From NCBI RefSeq assembly GCF_003583365.1, contig NZ_QXED01000008.1, positions 62,001 to 126,000 of the forward strand: DNA of 64,000 bases, in the 5' to 3' direction. This DNA comes from Fibrisoma montanum. GTDB lineage: Bacteria; Bacteroidota; Bacteroidia; Cytophagales; Spirosomataceae. The notes under the pieces are model-generated. The model was not told where the DNA came from. It saw nothing but the letters and a program-made list of their open reading frames with translations, and made no database searches. Positions 42,935 to 52,022 of this stretch are shown here, piece after piece. Position numbers and translations under genes: made by a program. Position 1 is the first letter of the stretch. Each line of letters starts with the position of its first letter.

Positions 42935-43195
42935 ATGAAAATTGAACGACAGGCTTACGATCAGCTCCCCTTTGCCATAAAAATTGGCGCTCTGATTCTT
43001 TGGGGAACACAATTATCGTCTTATTCTGAAGCGGGCCGCTTTCGACAATTATATCGATTCAACGACTTCTTCGCGGAAATGTGTTTTGACGAAACTCAAC
43101 AAACGCTTACGTGTGTTTGTACGTTTACGGAACTGGCCTCACTCGATCCTTACCTGAACAGCATCGACTGGCACAATTTCTATGCTGAATCATAA
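42935..43195 (+). CDS. Hypothetical small protein
   Basis: An 86-residue soluble protein from an ATG (MKIERQAYDQLPFAIKIGAL). It is rich in aromatic residues and has LYRFNDFFAEMCFDETQQTL and LASLDPYLNSIDWHNFYAES. AT content is a little higher than neighbours. No signal peptide or family recognised. The length and position between a tRNA and the convergent endonuclease III gene are compatible with a real gene. Confidence 0.65.
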   Translation: MKIERQAYDQLPFAIKIGALILWGTQLSSYSEAGRFRQLYRFNDFFAEMCFDETQQTLTCVCTFTELASLDPYLNSIDWHNFYAES

Positions 43196-43210
43196 AAGCG
43201 GCAGCCCGGC

Positions 43211-43873
43211 TTATCGATGTTTCGTTACGCCGACCTGTTCACACCAGGGCAGCACAGGGCAGGTAGAACAGTGAGGCAGCGTGCCCGTGCAGATGTGTTT
43301 GCCAAAAGGCATAAGCAACCGGTTAATATCGATCCATTGCGCCTTTGGTACCTTCGCTTCCAGTACGTTCAGTGTTTTTTCAGGCTGTTTGGTCAGCACA
43401 TAACCCCAGCGGTTAACGACACGGTGCACGTGCACATCCACGCTTATGGCCGCCTGCCCGGTGGCAACACCCAGCGCCAGATTAGCGCATTTAGGTCCCA
43501 CGCCTTTAAAGGAAGTAAGCGTCTCAAAATCGGCGGGGAGTTTACCGCCAAACTCCGACATGGTACGTTCGGCAATCCCCCGCATCGTATACGCCTTCTG
43601 GTCAGGGTAGGTTGTGCCGTATAATAGCTCCGTTAGCGTCGGAATGTCGAGAGCCAGCAACTGTTCGGGCGTACGGGCAGCAGCAAACAATCGCTCCGAC
43701 ACCGGAATGGTAGTTTCGTCCAGTGTCCGGATGGAAACGATGCACGAAATCAGTTGCTCAAACAGGCTGTTGTAGCCCCGTTCGGCCAGCTCGAACATAG
43801 CCGCCTTTGGATACGGCTGAATGGCTTTTTCGATATGACTCAGAACGGTAGTAAGCTCAAAATCAGGCTTCAT
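43211..43873 (-). CDS. nth: Endonuclease III-like DNA glycosylase
   Basis: A 220-residue HhH-GPD base-excision repair glycosylase/AP lyase for oxidised pyrimidines. The helix-hairpin-helix with catalytic Lys is FKGVGPKCANLALGV, and the catalytic Asp is in ISVDVHVHRVVNRWG. The C-terminal [4Fe-4S] cluster ligands are CTGTLPHCSTCPVLPWC (C-X6-C-X2-C-X5-C). Length equals E. coli Nth. The start is the ATG at 43873. It is followed downstream by the convergent hypothetical gene, and upstream by a long inverted repeat separating it from the OmpA-family gene. Confidence 0.92.
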   Translation of the reverse strand: MKPDFELTTVLSHIEKAIQPYPKAAMFELAERGYNSLFEQLISCIVSIRTLDETTIPVSERLFAAARTPEQLLALDIPTLTELLYGTTYPDQKAYTMRGIAERTMSEFGGKLPADFETLTSFKGVGPKCANLALGVATGQAAISVDVHVHRVVNRWGYVLTKQPEKTLNVLEAKVPKAQWIDINRLLMPFGKHICTGTLPHCSTCPVLPWCEQVGVTKHR

Positions 43874-43876
43874 GCA

Positions 43877-43962
43877 GTTTTCGGTTTACAGGTGCCTGTT
43901 TGGTGTCAGGAGGCAAATAGCCAGTTCCGTAAACCGTAAACAGACACCTGTAAACCGAAAAC
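43877..43962. repeat. Inverted repeat, 25-bp arms
   Basis: Arms 43877-43901 and 43938-43962 are complementary with one mismatch; the outer 18 bp pair perfectly. It sits between the nth start and the OmpA-family stop. The word CAGTTTTCGGTTT at its left end (43875-43887) recurs upstream of murA (19470-19482). Confidence 0.65.
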
Positions 43963-43977
43963 CAACGTCCAGGGTTT

Positions 43978-45231
43978 TTACACCTTCGTAATCACCAGCT
44001 CAACGCGCCGGTTCTCAGGCCGTTCTTTCAGACTCTTGTTGGTATTGATTGGCCGCGAGGGGCCGTAGCCAACGGTATCGATCCGGTCGGAGTCGATGCC
44101 TTTGGTAATCAGGTAGCGCTTCACTTCGTTGACCCGGTTGCGCGAGAGTTCGACGTTGGCATCGAAATTACCGACAATGTCGGTGTGACCTTCGAGCCGG
44201 ATTGTCATCGTCGGGTTTTCCTGCATGATTCCAGCCAGCCGATCCAGCTCCGGGAATGATTCCGGCTTCAGATCGAACTTTGATACGTTGAAGTATATGT
44301 TCTTCAGCGTGATTTTTGTGCCGGTTTCGATCGGAGTCAGATCAAAATTCCGGGTCACATCCGAACGACTGGTTGCGAGGGTATCGCTTTGGCTAAAGTA
44401 GCCCTTAGCCGATGCCGTGACGGCATACACAGCTACGGACTGGCCGGGAGCATTGTACTTACCGCTGGTACCGTCGCTACGTACCGAGTCAGCCGGTTCG
44501 TCTCCGTTTGTTTCGGCCCCCGACAGCAGCCGATACCGAATGGTCGCCCTTATCGGCTTCTTCGTTTTTGCGTCGCGTACGGTACCGTTGATGGCTACTG
44601 TTGCCGGAGCGCTGGGCTTCGGCTTTTCAGGCTCCGGTGTTGGTACGGTTGGTGTTGGCCGTGGGGTAACCGGCGGCTTTGACTCCTGTCTGGGGGGCGT
44701 AGCAGGGGCTCGTCTGGCATTGGGTTTCTTCGCGGGATTGGTGATGTGAACCCCCCAGAAGTTGAAACAGATTTCGCCGTTTCGATTCTGGTCGCTGCAC
44801 TCAAAGAGGTCGAACACTTCGTAGCCGGGCGTGATCCGCTCGAAATACGCGACAAAATCGACCTGTTCGCCCGGCGATACGTCCCGCCGTTTCTCGGTGG
44901 GTATATTCTCGGCCCGAATGAATTTGAATGACTTTTCGCCATCGTTCACGTAGAGCCTGGCCGTCGGCACAAAACTGATCGTATTGGTCGATGGAAGTGA
45001 GTAGCCACGTCCGTTTGGTAACGGGATTTTAAACATCTGCCCCGACGACCGCCTGGATCGAAACGTCATGTAAATAATCGTGTACTGATCCGTCAGTTCG
45101 ACGCGCCGGATGGTTACGTCGCGGTCGTTAACGTCATCAACGCGGGGGTTTTCGGTTGTGTACTGCCCCTGAGCCAGTAGACCAAACGGGCTGAGCAGCA
45201 GCAAAAAGAGGATAATGAGTCGGCAGTTCAT
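43978..45231 (-). CDS. OmpA-family outer-membrane protein
   Basis: A 417-residue exported protein with signal peptide (IILFLLLLSPFGLLAQG). A beta-rich N-terminal domain (about 20-165) is followed by a Pro/Thr/Lys-rich linker (PPVTPRPTPTVPTPEPEKPK) and a carboxypeptidase-regulatory-like domain (AINGTVRDAKTKKPIRATIR). The C-terminal OmpA domain is RLEGHTDIVGNFDANVELSR with TVGYGPSRPI and NRRVELVITK, which binds peptidoglycan. It links the outer membrane or a surface structure to the cell wall. The N-terminal domain lacks an obvious barrel. Confidence 0.92.
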   Translation of the reverse strand: MNCRLIILFLLLLSPFGLLAQGQYTTENPRVDDVNDRDVTIRRVELTDQYTIIYMTFRSRRSSGQMFKIPLPNGRGYSLPSTNTISFVPTARLYVNDGEKSFKFIRAENIPTEKRRDVSPGEQVDFVAYFERITPGYEVFDLFECSDQNRNGEICFNFWGVHITNPAKKPNARRAPATPPRQESKPPVTPRPTPTVPTPEPEKPKPSAPATVAINGTVRDAKTKKPIRATIRYRLLSGAETNGDEPADSVRSDGTSGKYNAPGQSVAVYAVTASAKGYFSQSDTLATSRSDVTRNFDLTPIETGTKITLKNIYFNVSKFDLKPESFPELDRLAGIMQENPTMTIRLEGHTDIVGNFDANVELSRNRVNEVKRYLITKGIDSDRIDTVGYGPSRPINTNKSLKERPENRRVELVITKV

Positions 45232-45319
45232 GATCGTTGTTTACAGAGCGCTTACCTTTACTAAACGTTTGACCAGGCCGGGTAGTTTATGGTTTAATGA
45301 GGCCGCTTTTCAAATTTTT

Positions 45320-45649
45320 ATGCGAACCGTTTTTCTCTTGATTGTTTCGAATATTTTCATGACCACCGCCTGGTACTGGCACCTGAAGTACCATAACGAA
45401 CCGCTCTGGAAAGTGATCCTGATCAGCTGGGGCATTGCCTTCTTTGAGTATTGCATTGCGGTACCGGCCAACCGGATCGGCTCTTACGAGTTCAATGCGT
45501 TTCAACTCAAAACAATTCAGGAAGTTGTTACGCTGGTTGTGTTCGCTGCCTTTGCGGTCGTGTATCTAAAAGAAGAGATAAAGTGGAACTACATCGTCGG
45601 GTTCGCCCTGCTGGTCCTGGCGGTTTTCTTCGTATTCAAGAAGTGGTAG
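45320..45649 (+). CDS. DMT-family protein (DUF486)
   Basis: I start at the ATG at 45320 because MRTVFLLIVSNIFMTTAWYW matches the family N-terminus; the longer frame overlaps the divergent OmpA-family gene. The 109-residue protein has four membrane helices, with WHLKYHNEPLWKVILISWGI, EYCIAVPANRIGSYEFNAFQ and QEVVTLVVFAAFAVVYLKEE typical of DUF486. Members resemble half-size drug/metabolite transporters; the function is not established. It ends at a bidirectional terminator. Confidence 0.9.
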   Translation: MRTVFLLIVSNIFMTTAWYWHLKYHNEPLWKVILISWGIAFFEYCIAVPANRIGSYEFNAFQLKTIQEVVTLVVFAAFAVVYLKEEIKWNYIVGFALLVLAVFFVFKKW

Positions 45650-45657
45650 GCCTAAAC

Positions 45658-45693
45658 GCAAAGAGGGCACACCCATCGGCGTGCCCTCTTTGC
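45658..45693. terminator. Bidirectional terminator
   Basis: GCAAAGAGGGCAC (45658-45670) pairs perfectly with GTGCCCTCTTTGC (45681-45693), loop of 10 bases. It separates the DUF486 gene from the end of the convergent SusCD unit. Confidence 0.88.
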
Positions 45694-45710
45694 TCGTCTA
45701 TGCGTAGGGA

Positions 45711-47075
45711 TTAATACCCTGGGTTCTGCACCAGTGCCCGGTTGGCATCAATTTCCCGCTGCGGAATGGGATAAATGAGCCGTGGATCATTGAAGCGGAT
45801 GGTACCGATGTTCTGCCGGGTCCGCTTGATGTCGTGGATCAACGTCCCTTCGAAGGCCAGTTCCAGCCGGCGTTCCCGCAGAATGGCGTTCAGGGTAAGC
45901 TGTGCCTGCGTGAGCGGTGCCAGCCCGGCCCGCGCCCGAATCAGGTTAATATCAGCGAGCGGGGTGGCACCCACCGACGTATTGTTCCGGAAATTAGCCT
46001 CCGCCCGAATCAGGTACATTTCGGCCAGACGCAGTACCTGTACGTTTCCGTACTGATTGACAAACTTGGCTGTACGAATCAAACCACCATCGTCCTCGTA
46101 GAACAGGCCACCGCGCTGATCGGCCTGCTCGTACAGATTCAGGTGGCGCTCCTGAATGTAAATGTCGCCCCGACCGCCGTAGTCCCGGATGGCGTAGTAC
46201 AGATTCAGGTTGTTGACCCCGTCCTGATCAGTCACCTGCACCGCAAAAACGGTTTCGTCCGTATTAAAACCGTTGATGAACAAGCGCAGATCGAACACTT
46301 CTTCGATGGGCACGAGCTGATAGCGATTCGACGCAATAACCCGATCGGCAGCACTGGCGGCCGGGCCATTGTTACCCTGCTGCAGGTACACGCGGGCCAG
46401 CATACCGGCGGCTGCTCCTTTGGTCGCAAAGAACCCGTTGGTGGCCGGTAGCCGGGTTTCAGCTTCGGTCAGGTCTTTGATTACCTGCGCATACACTTCA
46501 GCCACGGAGTTACGAGGAACCTGGTTGCTTTGGTTAAGCACGGTAGTAGGCGTCAGCACCAGGGGCACGCCCGGATTGGTGTTGGCATCGCCATCGCCCC
46601 AGGGCCGGGCGTAGAGACGTATCAGCTCAAAAAACATCGTACCCCGGATGAACTTAGCCTCGCCTTCAATACGTCCCCGTTCACTAGCTTCTGCCAGATT
46701 CAGATTAGCCAGCACCGTATTGCAGACGTTAATGGCGTAGTAGGCGGCCAGCCAGGTATCTCTAACCTGCCCGTTTGTAGTCAGGATGGCTTTACGGGCA
46801 ATTTCGGCGGGTTCCAGAAACGTTCCGTTCCAGGTGGTCTCGCCGTTGTCGCCGAGGAGTTCGGCGTCACGAAGCAGGTTCCCTCCGTACAGATTTCCGT
46901 TCCCGAGCGCATCGTACGCGCCGACCAGTAGCGCGTCCAGATCCTGAGCCGTTTGTAAGGCCTGCTGCGCATCAACCGAGTTGATCGGATTAATATCCAG
47001 TTTGTTGTCGCATCCGGTCAGCAACAAGCCCACAGCCAGCACCGACCCAACGATTGACAGTTTTATATGATTCAT
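45711..47075 (-). CDS. SusD/RagB-family outer-membrane lipoprotein (pair 1)
   Basis: A 454-residue surface lipoprotein that captures a nutrient and caps its SusC barrel. The lipobox LLTGC gives Cys22, followed by acidic DNKLDINP, as expected for surface export. The helical TPR region and SusD core are complete: LGDNGETTWNGTFLEPAEIA, FIRGTMFFELIRLYARPWGD, EMYLIRAEANFRNN, LINLIRARAGLAPLT-like DINLIRARAGLAPL, RERRLELAFEGTLIHDIKR and a terminal NPGY. The gene starts 35 bp after its SusC partner. Ligand unknown. Confidence 0.95.
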   Translation of the reverse strand: MNHIKLSIVGSVLAVGLLLTGCDNKLDINPINSVDAQQALQTAQDLDALLVGAYDALGNGNLYGGNLLRDAELLGDNGETTWNGTFLEPAEIARKAILTTNGQVRDTWLAAYYAINVCNTVLANLNLAEASERGRIEGEAKFIRGTMFFELIRLYARPWGDGDANTNPGVPLVLTPTTVLNQSNQVPRNSVAEVYAQVIKDLTEAETRLPATNGFFATKGAAAGMLARVYLQQGNNGPAASAADRVIASNRYQLVPIEEVFDLRLFINGFNTDETVFAVQVTDQDGVNNLNLYYAIRDYGGRGDIYIQERHLNLYEQADQRGGLFYEDDGGLIRTAKFVNQYGNVQVLRLAEMYLIRAEANFRNNTSVGATPLADINLIRARAGLAPLTQAQLTLNAILRERRLELAFEGTLIHDIKRTRQNIGTIRFNDPRLIYPIPQREIDANRALVQNPGY

Positions 47076-47110
47076 ACCGAATTAAGAGCAATGAGTTGTT
47101 CAGATTACCA

Positions 47111-50100
47111 TTAGAAGCCAATGTTGATACCCGCTGTGATTGTCCGGGGCTGCGGAGCCGAATAGAAATCGTTGCCAAGACCAATATTGCCGGCAGCCGC
47201 GTCGGTGTTTACCTCAGGATCCCAGCCAGTGTAGTTGGTGAACGTCAACAAATTCTGGCCCGTAACGTACACACGTACCCGATTGAGTTTCGCCCGGTTT
47301 GTCAGCGATTTGGGCAGGGTGTAACCCAGCGTAGCCGTTTTCAAGCGAACGTAATCCCCGTCCTGCAGGTAGCGCGATGACTCGACCGTTCCGTTACCAC
47401 CTACCAAACGGGCCTGTGGCACGTCGGTGATGTCCCCCGGGCGCTGCCAGCGACGCAGTTGATCCCGGGTCTGGTTGTCGAAGAAGTTACCGTTGGCCGA
47501 CATGTACTGACCGGCTGCGTTGTAGATCTGGTTGCCGAACTGCCCCTGGAAGAGGAAGCTCAACTCCAATCCTTTGTACGACAAGGTGTTGGTCACACCG
47601 CCGATAAACGAAGGGTTCGGATTACCGATTACCACGCGTTCGGCCTGGTTCGGGTTATTGGTAGTGCTCCGGTCCAGACTACCGTCGGCATTGGCCGTGT
47701 TGCGGTAGTAAAGCGCATCGCCGTTCTGCGGATCAACTCCGGCATACTCACGGCCAAAGAACACACCGATTGGACTGCCTTCCTGCGCCTGGTTAATGTA
47801 TCCCCCCTGGATAATCTGCCCATCGAGGTTCGTAATCTTGTTGGTGTTGCGGGCAACGTTTATGTTCGTGCTCCACTGGAACGCTCCCCGAACGTTCTGG
47901 GTGTTCAGGACAAATTCAAATCCTTTGTTTTCCAGTTGGCCAACATTCCGAAGCTGAGTAGAGAAGCCGGTAGTACCCGGTACGTTTACGTTCAGCAGCA
48001 GATCGCGCGTGTTCTTGGTGTAGTAATCGATTTCGCCGGTAAGGCGGTTGTCGAGCAGACCAAATTCCAGACCAATGTCGGTCTGAAGCGTTTTTTCCCA
48101 GCTCAAATCCGGGTTAGCAATCTGCGACGGAGCCTGTCCCGGAACCCCCGCGTAGCCGGCCGTTCCGTCGTAAAGCGCCCGCGAGCCAAAGTTGCCGATT
48201 TCAGCGTTACCCGTCAGACCGTAGCTGGCCCGCAGTTTCAGGTTGCTGATGACTGGAATGTTTTTCATAAACGACTCCTCCGTCAGAATCCAGCCCACCG
48301 ACGCCGACGGGAAGATACCGTAGCGGTTGTTGACCCCGAACCGCGACGAACCATCTACCCGGCCAACCAGCCCGAGAATGTAGCGGTTGTTGAACCGGTA
48401 GTTCAACCGGGCAAAGTACGACAGGAAGCTAAAGGCGGTTTCGGTCGACAAACCAGCATTGATACGGGCCGCAGCCACGATCTGCTTGTAGGCATTGCTC
48501 GGAAAATCCCGGCCCTGCACCTGCGTGAAGTTGGTGCTTGATTCCTGGTACGACATACCGACCGTCGCATCTACATCGTGCCGTTCGGCAAACGTCCGCC
48601 CGAAGGTGAAGAAGTTGTTGGTCGTGTAGTTAACGATCTGCGCAAAGTTGTTGATACCAACGCCGTTAGGGTTACCCAGCAGCGTTTCGCGACCGTAGTA
48701 CTGTTCTTCGTTTTTGTTCAGAATGTCAGCTCCCCACTCTGAGCGGAACGACAGACCGGGCAGAATACGGTACTCGGCGAACACATTACCAATGACGCGA
48801 TAGGAGGTCGTTTCGTACGAGGCAAAATCCCGGTCAAGCAACGAATTGTAGTAGTACGTCTGGTCGTTGAGCCGATTAGTGGTCGGGTCGAAAACGGGCG
48901 AGATAGGCGGCAACGCCACAATCTGCATCGGCGTCGTGAATGAGTTATCGTTGGCCAGCTGATTGTTGACCGTCCGGGCTACGTTCATGTTGACGCCCAG
49001 CGTCAGCTTGTCGGTGGCGGAGTGGTCGAGGTTAAAGCGACCGCTCAGCCGGCGGAACCGGTTGTTGATCAAAATACCGCTCTGGTCGAGGTACGATCCT
49101 GATACGTAAAAGCGCGTTCTGGCATCGCCACCGCGGGCGCTCAGGTCATACTGCTGAATGGGCGCATCCTGATAAGCCTGATCCTGCCAGTTGGTATTGA
49201 TACGGCCCTGCTCCCAGTTGGCCCGATCGCCGGCCGCGTTCGCCGTAAAGAAGTTCTGAAGCTGTGCCTGCGTAATGTTCGTCAGGCCGAGCGCCACCGA
49301 GTTGGCCCGCGCTTCTTCAAAAAACTGAACGTATTCCTGCGTATTCAGAAACTCGCGCTTGCGGGTTGGACTACTGAAACCACCGTAGGCATTCAGTTCA
49401 AACTGTGTCTTGCCCTGCCGTCCTTTCTTGGTCGTAATGAGCACCACGCCGTTGCTCGCCCGCGATCCGTAGATGGCCGATGCCGACGCATCTTTCAGGA
49501 TGTCAATGGATTCAATGTCGTTGAAATTGATGTCGGCAATTGGATTCGTCAGCGCTGCGGTGGCATTGGGGTCGCCCGGCGCGCCGGTAGTAATCGGAAT
49601 ACCATCCACAACAAACAGCGGCTGGTTGCTGGCCGATACGGACGAGGAACCCCGCACCCGGATTTGCAGCCCCTGACCTACTTTACCGTTCAGGGAGGTG
49701 ATCTGCACCCCGGCGGCCCGGCCCTGAATGGCCTGCTCAACGCTGGTAACGGGCAGATTCTCAATCTCCCGCCCGGATACTTTGGCAATGTTGCCGGTCA
49801 GGTTGCGTTTTGATTCGCTACCATACCCCACAACCACTACCTCATTGATGGAGCGCGTGTCGGAGCCTAACTGTACGTTAATTGTTGATTGATTACCGAC
49901 AGGAATTTCCTGCGAGGTAGTACCAACAAAACTGAAGACGAGGGTCCCCACATTGGCCGGCACGGTTAAGGAATAATTACCTTCCGAGTCGGTCTGAGTA
50001 CCACGGGTTGTTCCTTTTACAACGACAGAAACACCCGGTAGTGGGTTTCCGTCTTCCGCTAAGGTCACCTTCCCGGCTACCCGGCGTTCCTGCGCCAGAG

Positions 50101-50152
50101 CAGGCAGGGCGAATGCTCCCAACCATACCACAAACAATAAAAATCTCTTCAT
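47111..50152 (-). CDS. SusC/RagA-family TonB-linked outer-membrane protein (pair 1)
   Basis: A 1013-residue TonB-dependent transporter. Signal peptide (VVWLGAFALPALAQ), then a carboxypeptidase-regulatory-like domain (VAGKVTLAEDGNPLPGVSVV), the plug with EVVVVGYGSESKRNLTG, LQIRVRGSSSVSASNQPLFVV and SIDILKDASASAIYGSRASN, and the 22-strand barrel ending TITAGINIGF. It imports a substrate bound by the SusD partner, powered by TonB-ExbBD. Closely similar in layout to the SusC at 52023, suggesting a tandem duplication. Long antisense frames here are shadows. Confidence 0.96.
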   Translation of the reverse strand: MKRFLLFVVWLGAFALPALAQERRVAGKVTLAEDGNPLPGVSVVVKGTTRGTQTDSEGNYSLTVPANVGTLVFSFVGTTSQEIPVGNQSTINVQLGSDTRSINEVVVVGYGSESKRNLTGNIAKVSGREIENLPVTSVEQAIQGRAAGVQITSLNGKVGQGLQIRVRGSSSVSASNQPLFVVDGIPITTGAPGDPNATAALTNPIADINFNDIESIDILKDASASAIYGSRASNGVVLITTKKGRQGKTQFELNAYGGFSSPTRKREFLNTQEYVQFFEEARANSVALGLTNITQAQLQNFFTANAAGDRANWEQGRINTNWQDQAYQDAPIQQYDLSARGGDARTRFYVSGSYLDQSGILINNRFRRLSGRFNLDHSATDKLTLGVNMNVARTVNNQLANDNSFTTPMQIVALPPISPVFDPTTNRLNDQTYYYNSLLDRDFASYETTSYRVIGNVFAEYRILPGLSFRSEWGADILNKNEEQYYGRETLLGNPNGVGINNFAQIVNYTTNNFFTFGRTFAERHDVDATVGMSYQESSTNFTQVQGRDFPSNAYKQIVAAARINAGLSTETAFSFLSYFARLNYRFNNRYILGLVGRVDGSSRFGVNNRYGIFPSASVGWILTEESFMKNIPVISNLKLRASYGLTGNAEIGNFGSRALYDGTAGYAGVPGQAPSQIANPDLSWEKTLQTDIGLEFGLLDNRLTGEIDYYTKNTRDLLLNVNVPGTTGFSTQLRNVGQLENKGFEFVLNTQNVRGAFQWSTNINVARNTNKITNLDGQIIQGGYINQAQEGSPIGVFFGREYAGVDPQNGDALYYRNTANADGSLDRSTTNNPNQAERVVIGNPNPSFIGGVTNTLSYKGLELSFLFQGQFGNQIYNAAGQYMSANGNFFDNQTRDQLRRWQRPGDITDVPQARLVGGNGTVESSRYLQDGDYVRLKTATLGYTLPKSLTNRAKLNRVRVYVTGQNLLTFTNYTGWDPEVNTDAAAGNIGLGNDFYSAPQPRTITAGINIGF

Positions 50153-50564
50153 AGAGCGGTTGTTGATAGTTATTATGAAAAATTAGGCAGCAAAAGTTGT
50201 AGTTAAAATTTCGTTAAAACAACTATTACCTAAAAATAAAGGTATTTGTTTAATTCCAGCAAAACCCAAACCATACGATTGCCAACTGTTTACAAGATAA
50301 AATAAAATTTCGGGTAAGACGGCCCGTATATCGTATTGACAAGTCTTGTGGCGCACCCGTTGTCTCACAGTAGTTTATATACGTTACTTTTCATCTGTTC
50401 TCTACAAGGAGTGGAGTAGCCAGGGCCGTATATCAATGCGTTAGCCTGAAAAGCAATCAGGCTATACCGGGTAGGTATAGCCTGATTTAATCCAACTGTA
50501 TAAAACGGGTTTGCTTCTACGCCTTCAGGGGTTTGGGGTAAAAGCAACGGATGCGAAACCGGTA
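50153..50564. other. 412-bp region between SusCD pairs 1 and 2, with a terminator
   Basis: An AT-rich region upstream of the pair-1 SusC should hold its promoter, although I see no exact TAnnTTTG. At 50456-50488, AATCAGGCTATACC and GGTATAGCCTGATT form a 14-bp stem with a 5-base loop; on the minus strand it is followed by GCTTTTC and probably ends the pair-2 transcript. No gene seen. Confidence 0.7.
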
Positions 50565-51959
50565 TTAATACCCTTCGTTCTGAACGAGTTGCGTATTGGC
50601 GTCAATTTCGCTTTTCGGAATCGGCAGTACCAGTCTCGGCGAGTTCCAGGGCAACGTCCCGGCATTTTGCCGAAGCCGCTTGATGTCGTGGATACGCAGG
50701 CCTTCAAAAGCAAGCTCCAGCCGGCGCTCCTGCAGTACATCGGCCAGGGTTGGGTTGGCAACAGGAGCCAGCCCGGCCCGTGTCCGTACGGCGTTCAGGT
50801 CTTCGGCGGGGGCTGCACCGACCGCCGAGTTGAGCCGCAGGTTACACTCCGCCCGCGTCAGCAGGATTTCGGCCACCCGGATAACGGGGACGTTACCACC
50901 AAAATCAGTCCATTTACCTGAATAGTAGCGAGTACCGGCACCTTTCACGCCAATGTAGAACAGATCTTCGCGACGGTTATCGGTCGGCGCATACGACTCG
51001 ACAAAGCCGTTCAGCACCTGTACATCACCCCGCCCTACCGCAGCGCCACCCGCCGGGATGCTGGCATAGAACGTAGTCAGGCCGTCGTTGGTAGTACCAG
51101 GGTTATTCTGCGTATTCTCCTGGATTTCGAAAACACTTTCGGCCGTGTTCTTATTCCGGAATACATCCGCCACGCCGGGGTTAAGCCGGAACTGATTCGA
51201 TTGCAGGATCTGGTTCGCTGCGTTCAGCGCTTTGGCGTAATCGGCCTGTTGCAGATACACCCGGCTCAGGAAACCCAGCGCCGAGTACTTATCGGCCCGT
51301 AAACCGTTATCATTGGGCAGCAGCGTCGAAGCTTTGGTCAGATCGTCCAGCACCTGGGTGTATACTTCAGCGACCGTATTGCGGGCTCTGGTTTCAGCCG
51401 CCTGCTCCTGCGACAGCGTAGGACGCAGCACCAGCGGAACGCCCGGCTGGCTGTTGTCGGCCCGCGTACCCCATGGCAGACCATAGAAACGTACCAGTTC
51501 AAAATACATAATACCCCGCAGGAAACGCGCTTCTCCTTCAAATTCGGCCCGGCTTCCGGCATCCTGAATTTTGTCGAGCGCCCCGAGGATGTTGTTTGCT
51601 ACGTTGATAACCTGATAGGCTGTTACCCACGTCCGCTGCGCTTCGGAATTGGTCGCCAGCATCTGCCGGTTTGTCACCTCCCGATACCCCTGGAACGTAC
51701 CGCGCCACGCTACGTAGTCGTCGGATGCCAGCAGTTCGGCTAACAGATTCAGGTTAGTTCCGTACAATTCGGCATCGGCTAGGCCACCACCCTGAACGCC
51801 GGGCAGCACACCATACGCACCAATAATGGCACTCTCAATGTCCTGCGCCGACGAAAGCGCCGTAGCGGCATCAACCGACTGCCGGGGTTCTATATTCAGC
51901 CGGTCGTTGCAGGCAACCAAAGCCAGCGCCAAACCCAGCGATACAATTATTTTTTTCAT
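50565..51959 (-). CDS. SusD/RagB-family outer-membrane lipoprotein (pair 2)
   Basis: A 464-residue surface lipoprotein; lipobox LVAC with Cys17 and acidic NDRLNIEP after it. SusD landmarks are FLRGIMYFELVRFYGLPWGT, EVYTQVLDDLTKASTLLPND, YSALGFLSRVYLQQADYAKA, EILLTRAECNLRLNS, LNAVRTRAGLAPV and QERRLELAFEGLRIHDIKRL. It shares many of these words with the pair-1 SusD (for example ERRLELAFEG and HDIKR), so the two are paralogues. Starts 63 bp after its SusC. Ligand unknown. Confidence 0.95.
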   Translation of the reverse strand: MKKIIVSLGLALALVACNDRLNIEPRQSVDAATALSSAQDIESAIIGAYGVLPGVQGGGLADAELYGTNLNLLAELLASDDYVAWRGTFQGYREVTNRQMLATNSEAQRTWVTAYQVINVANNILGALDKIQDAGSRAEFEGEARFLRGIMYFELVRFYGLPWGTRADNSQPGVPLVLRPTLSQEQAAETRARNTVAEVYTQVLDDLTKASTLLPNDNGLRADKYSALGFLSRVYLQQADYAKALNAANQILQSNQFRLNPGVADVFRNKNTAESVFEIQENTQNNPGTTNDGLTTFYASIPAGGAAVGRGDVQVLNGFVESYAPTDNRREDLFYIGVKGAGTRYYSGKWTDFGGNVPVIRVAEILLTRAECNLRLNSAVGAAPAEDLNAVRTRAGLAPVANPTLADVLQERRLELAFEGLRIHDIKRLRQNAGTLPWNSPRLVLPIPKSEIDANTQLVQNEGY

Positions 51960-52022
51960 ACTCTGTGTATCCGTATAGGTACCGGTCAGCGGGTTAGCTG
52001 CCCAGTGCCATGACTGTTTTGC

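Noticed and set aside
47459-48541. 360-codon plus-strand frame inside the pair-1 SusC gene
   Set aside because: Typical shadow frame opposite a GC-rich SusC gene; no motif, and the SusC is complete.
50183-50547. Two 60-codon minus-strand frames between SusCD pairs
   Set aside because: No motifs, and they span the terminator hairpin and promoter region.
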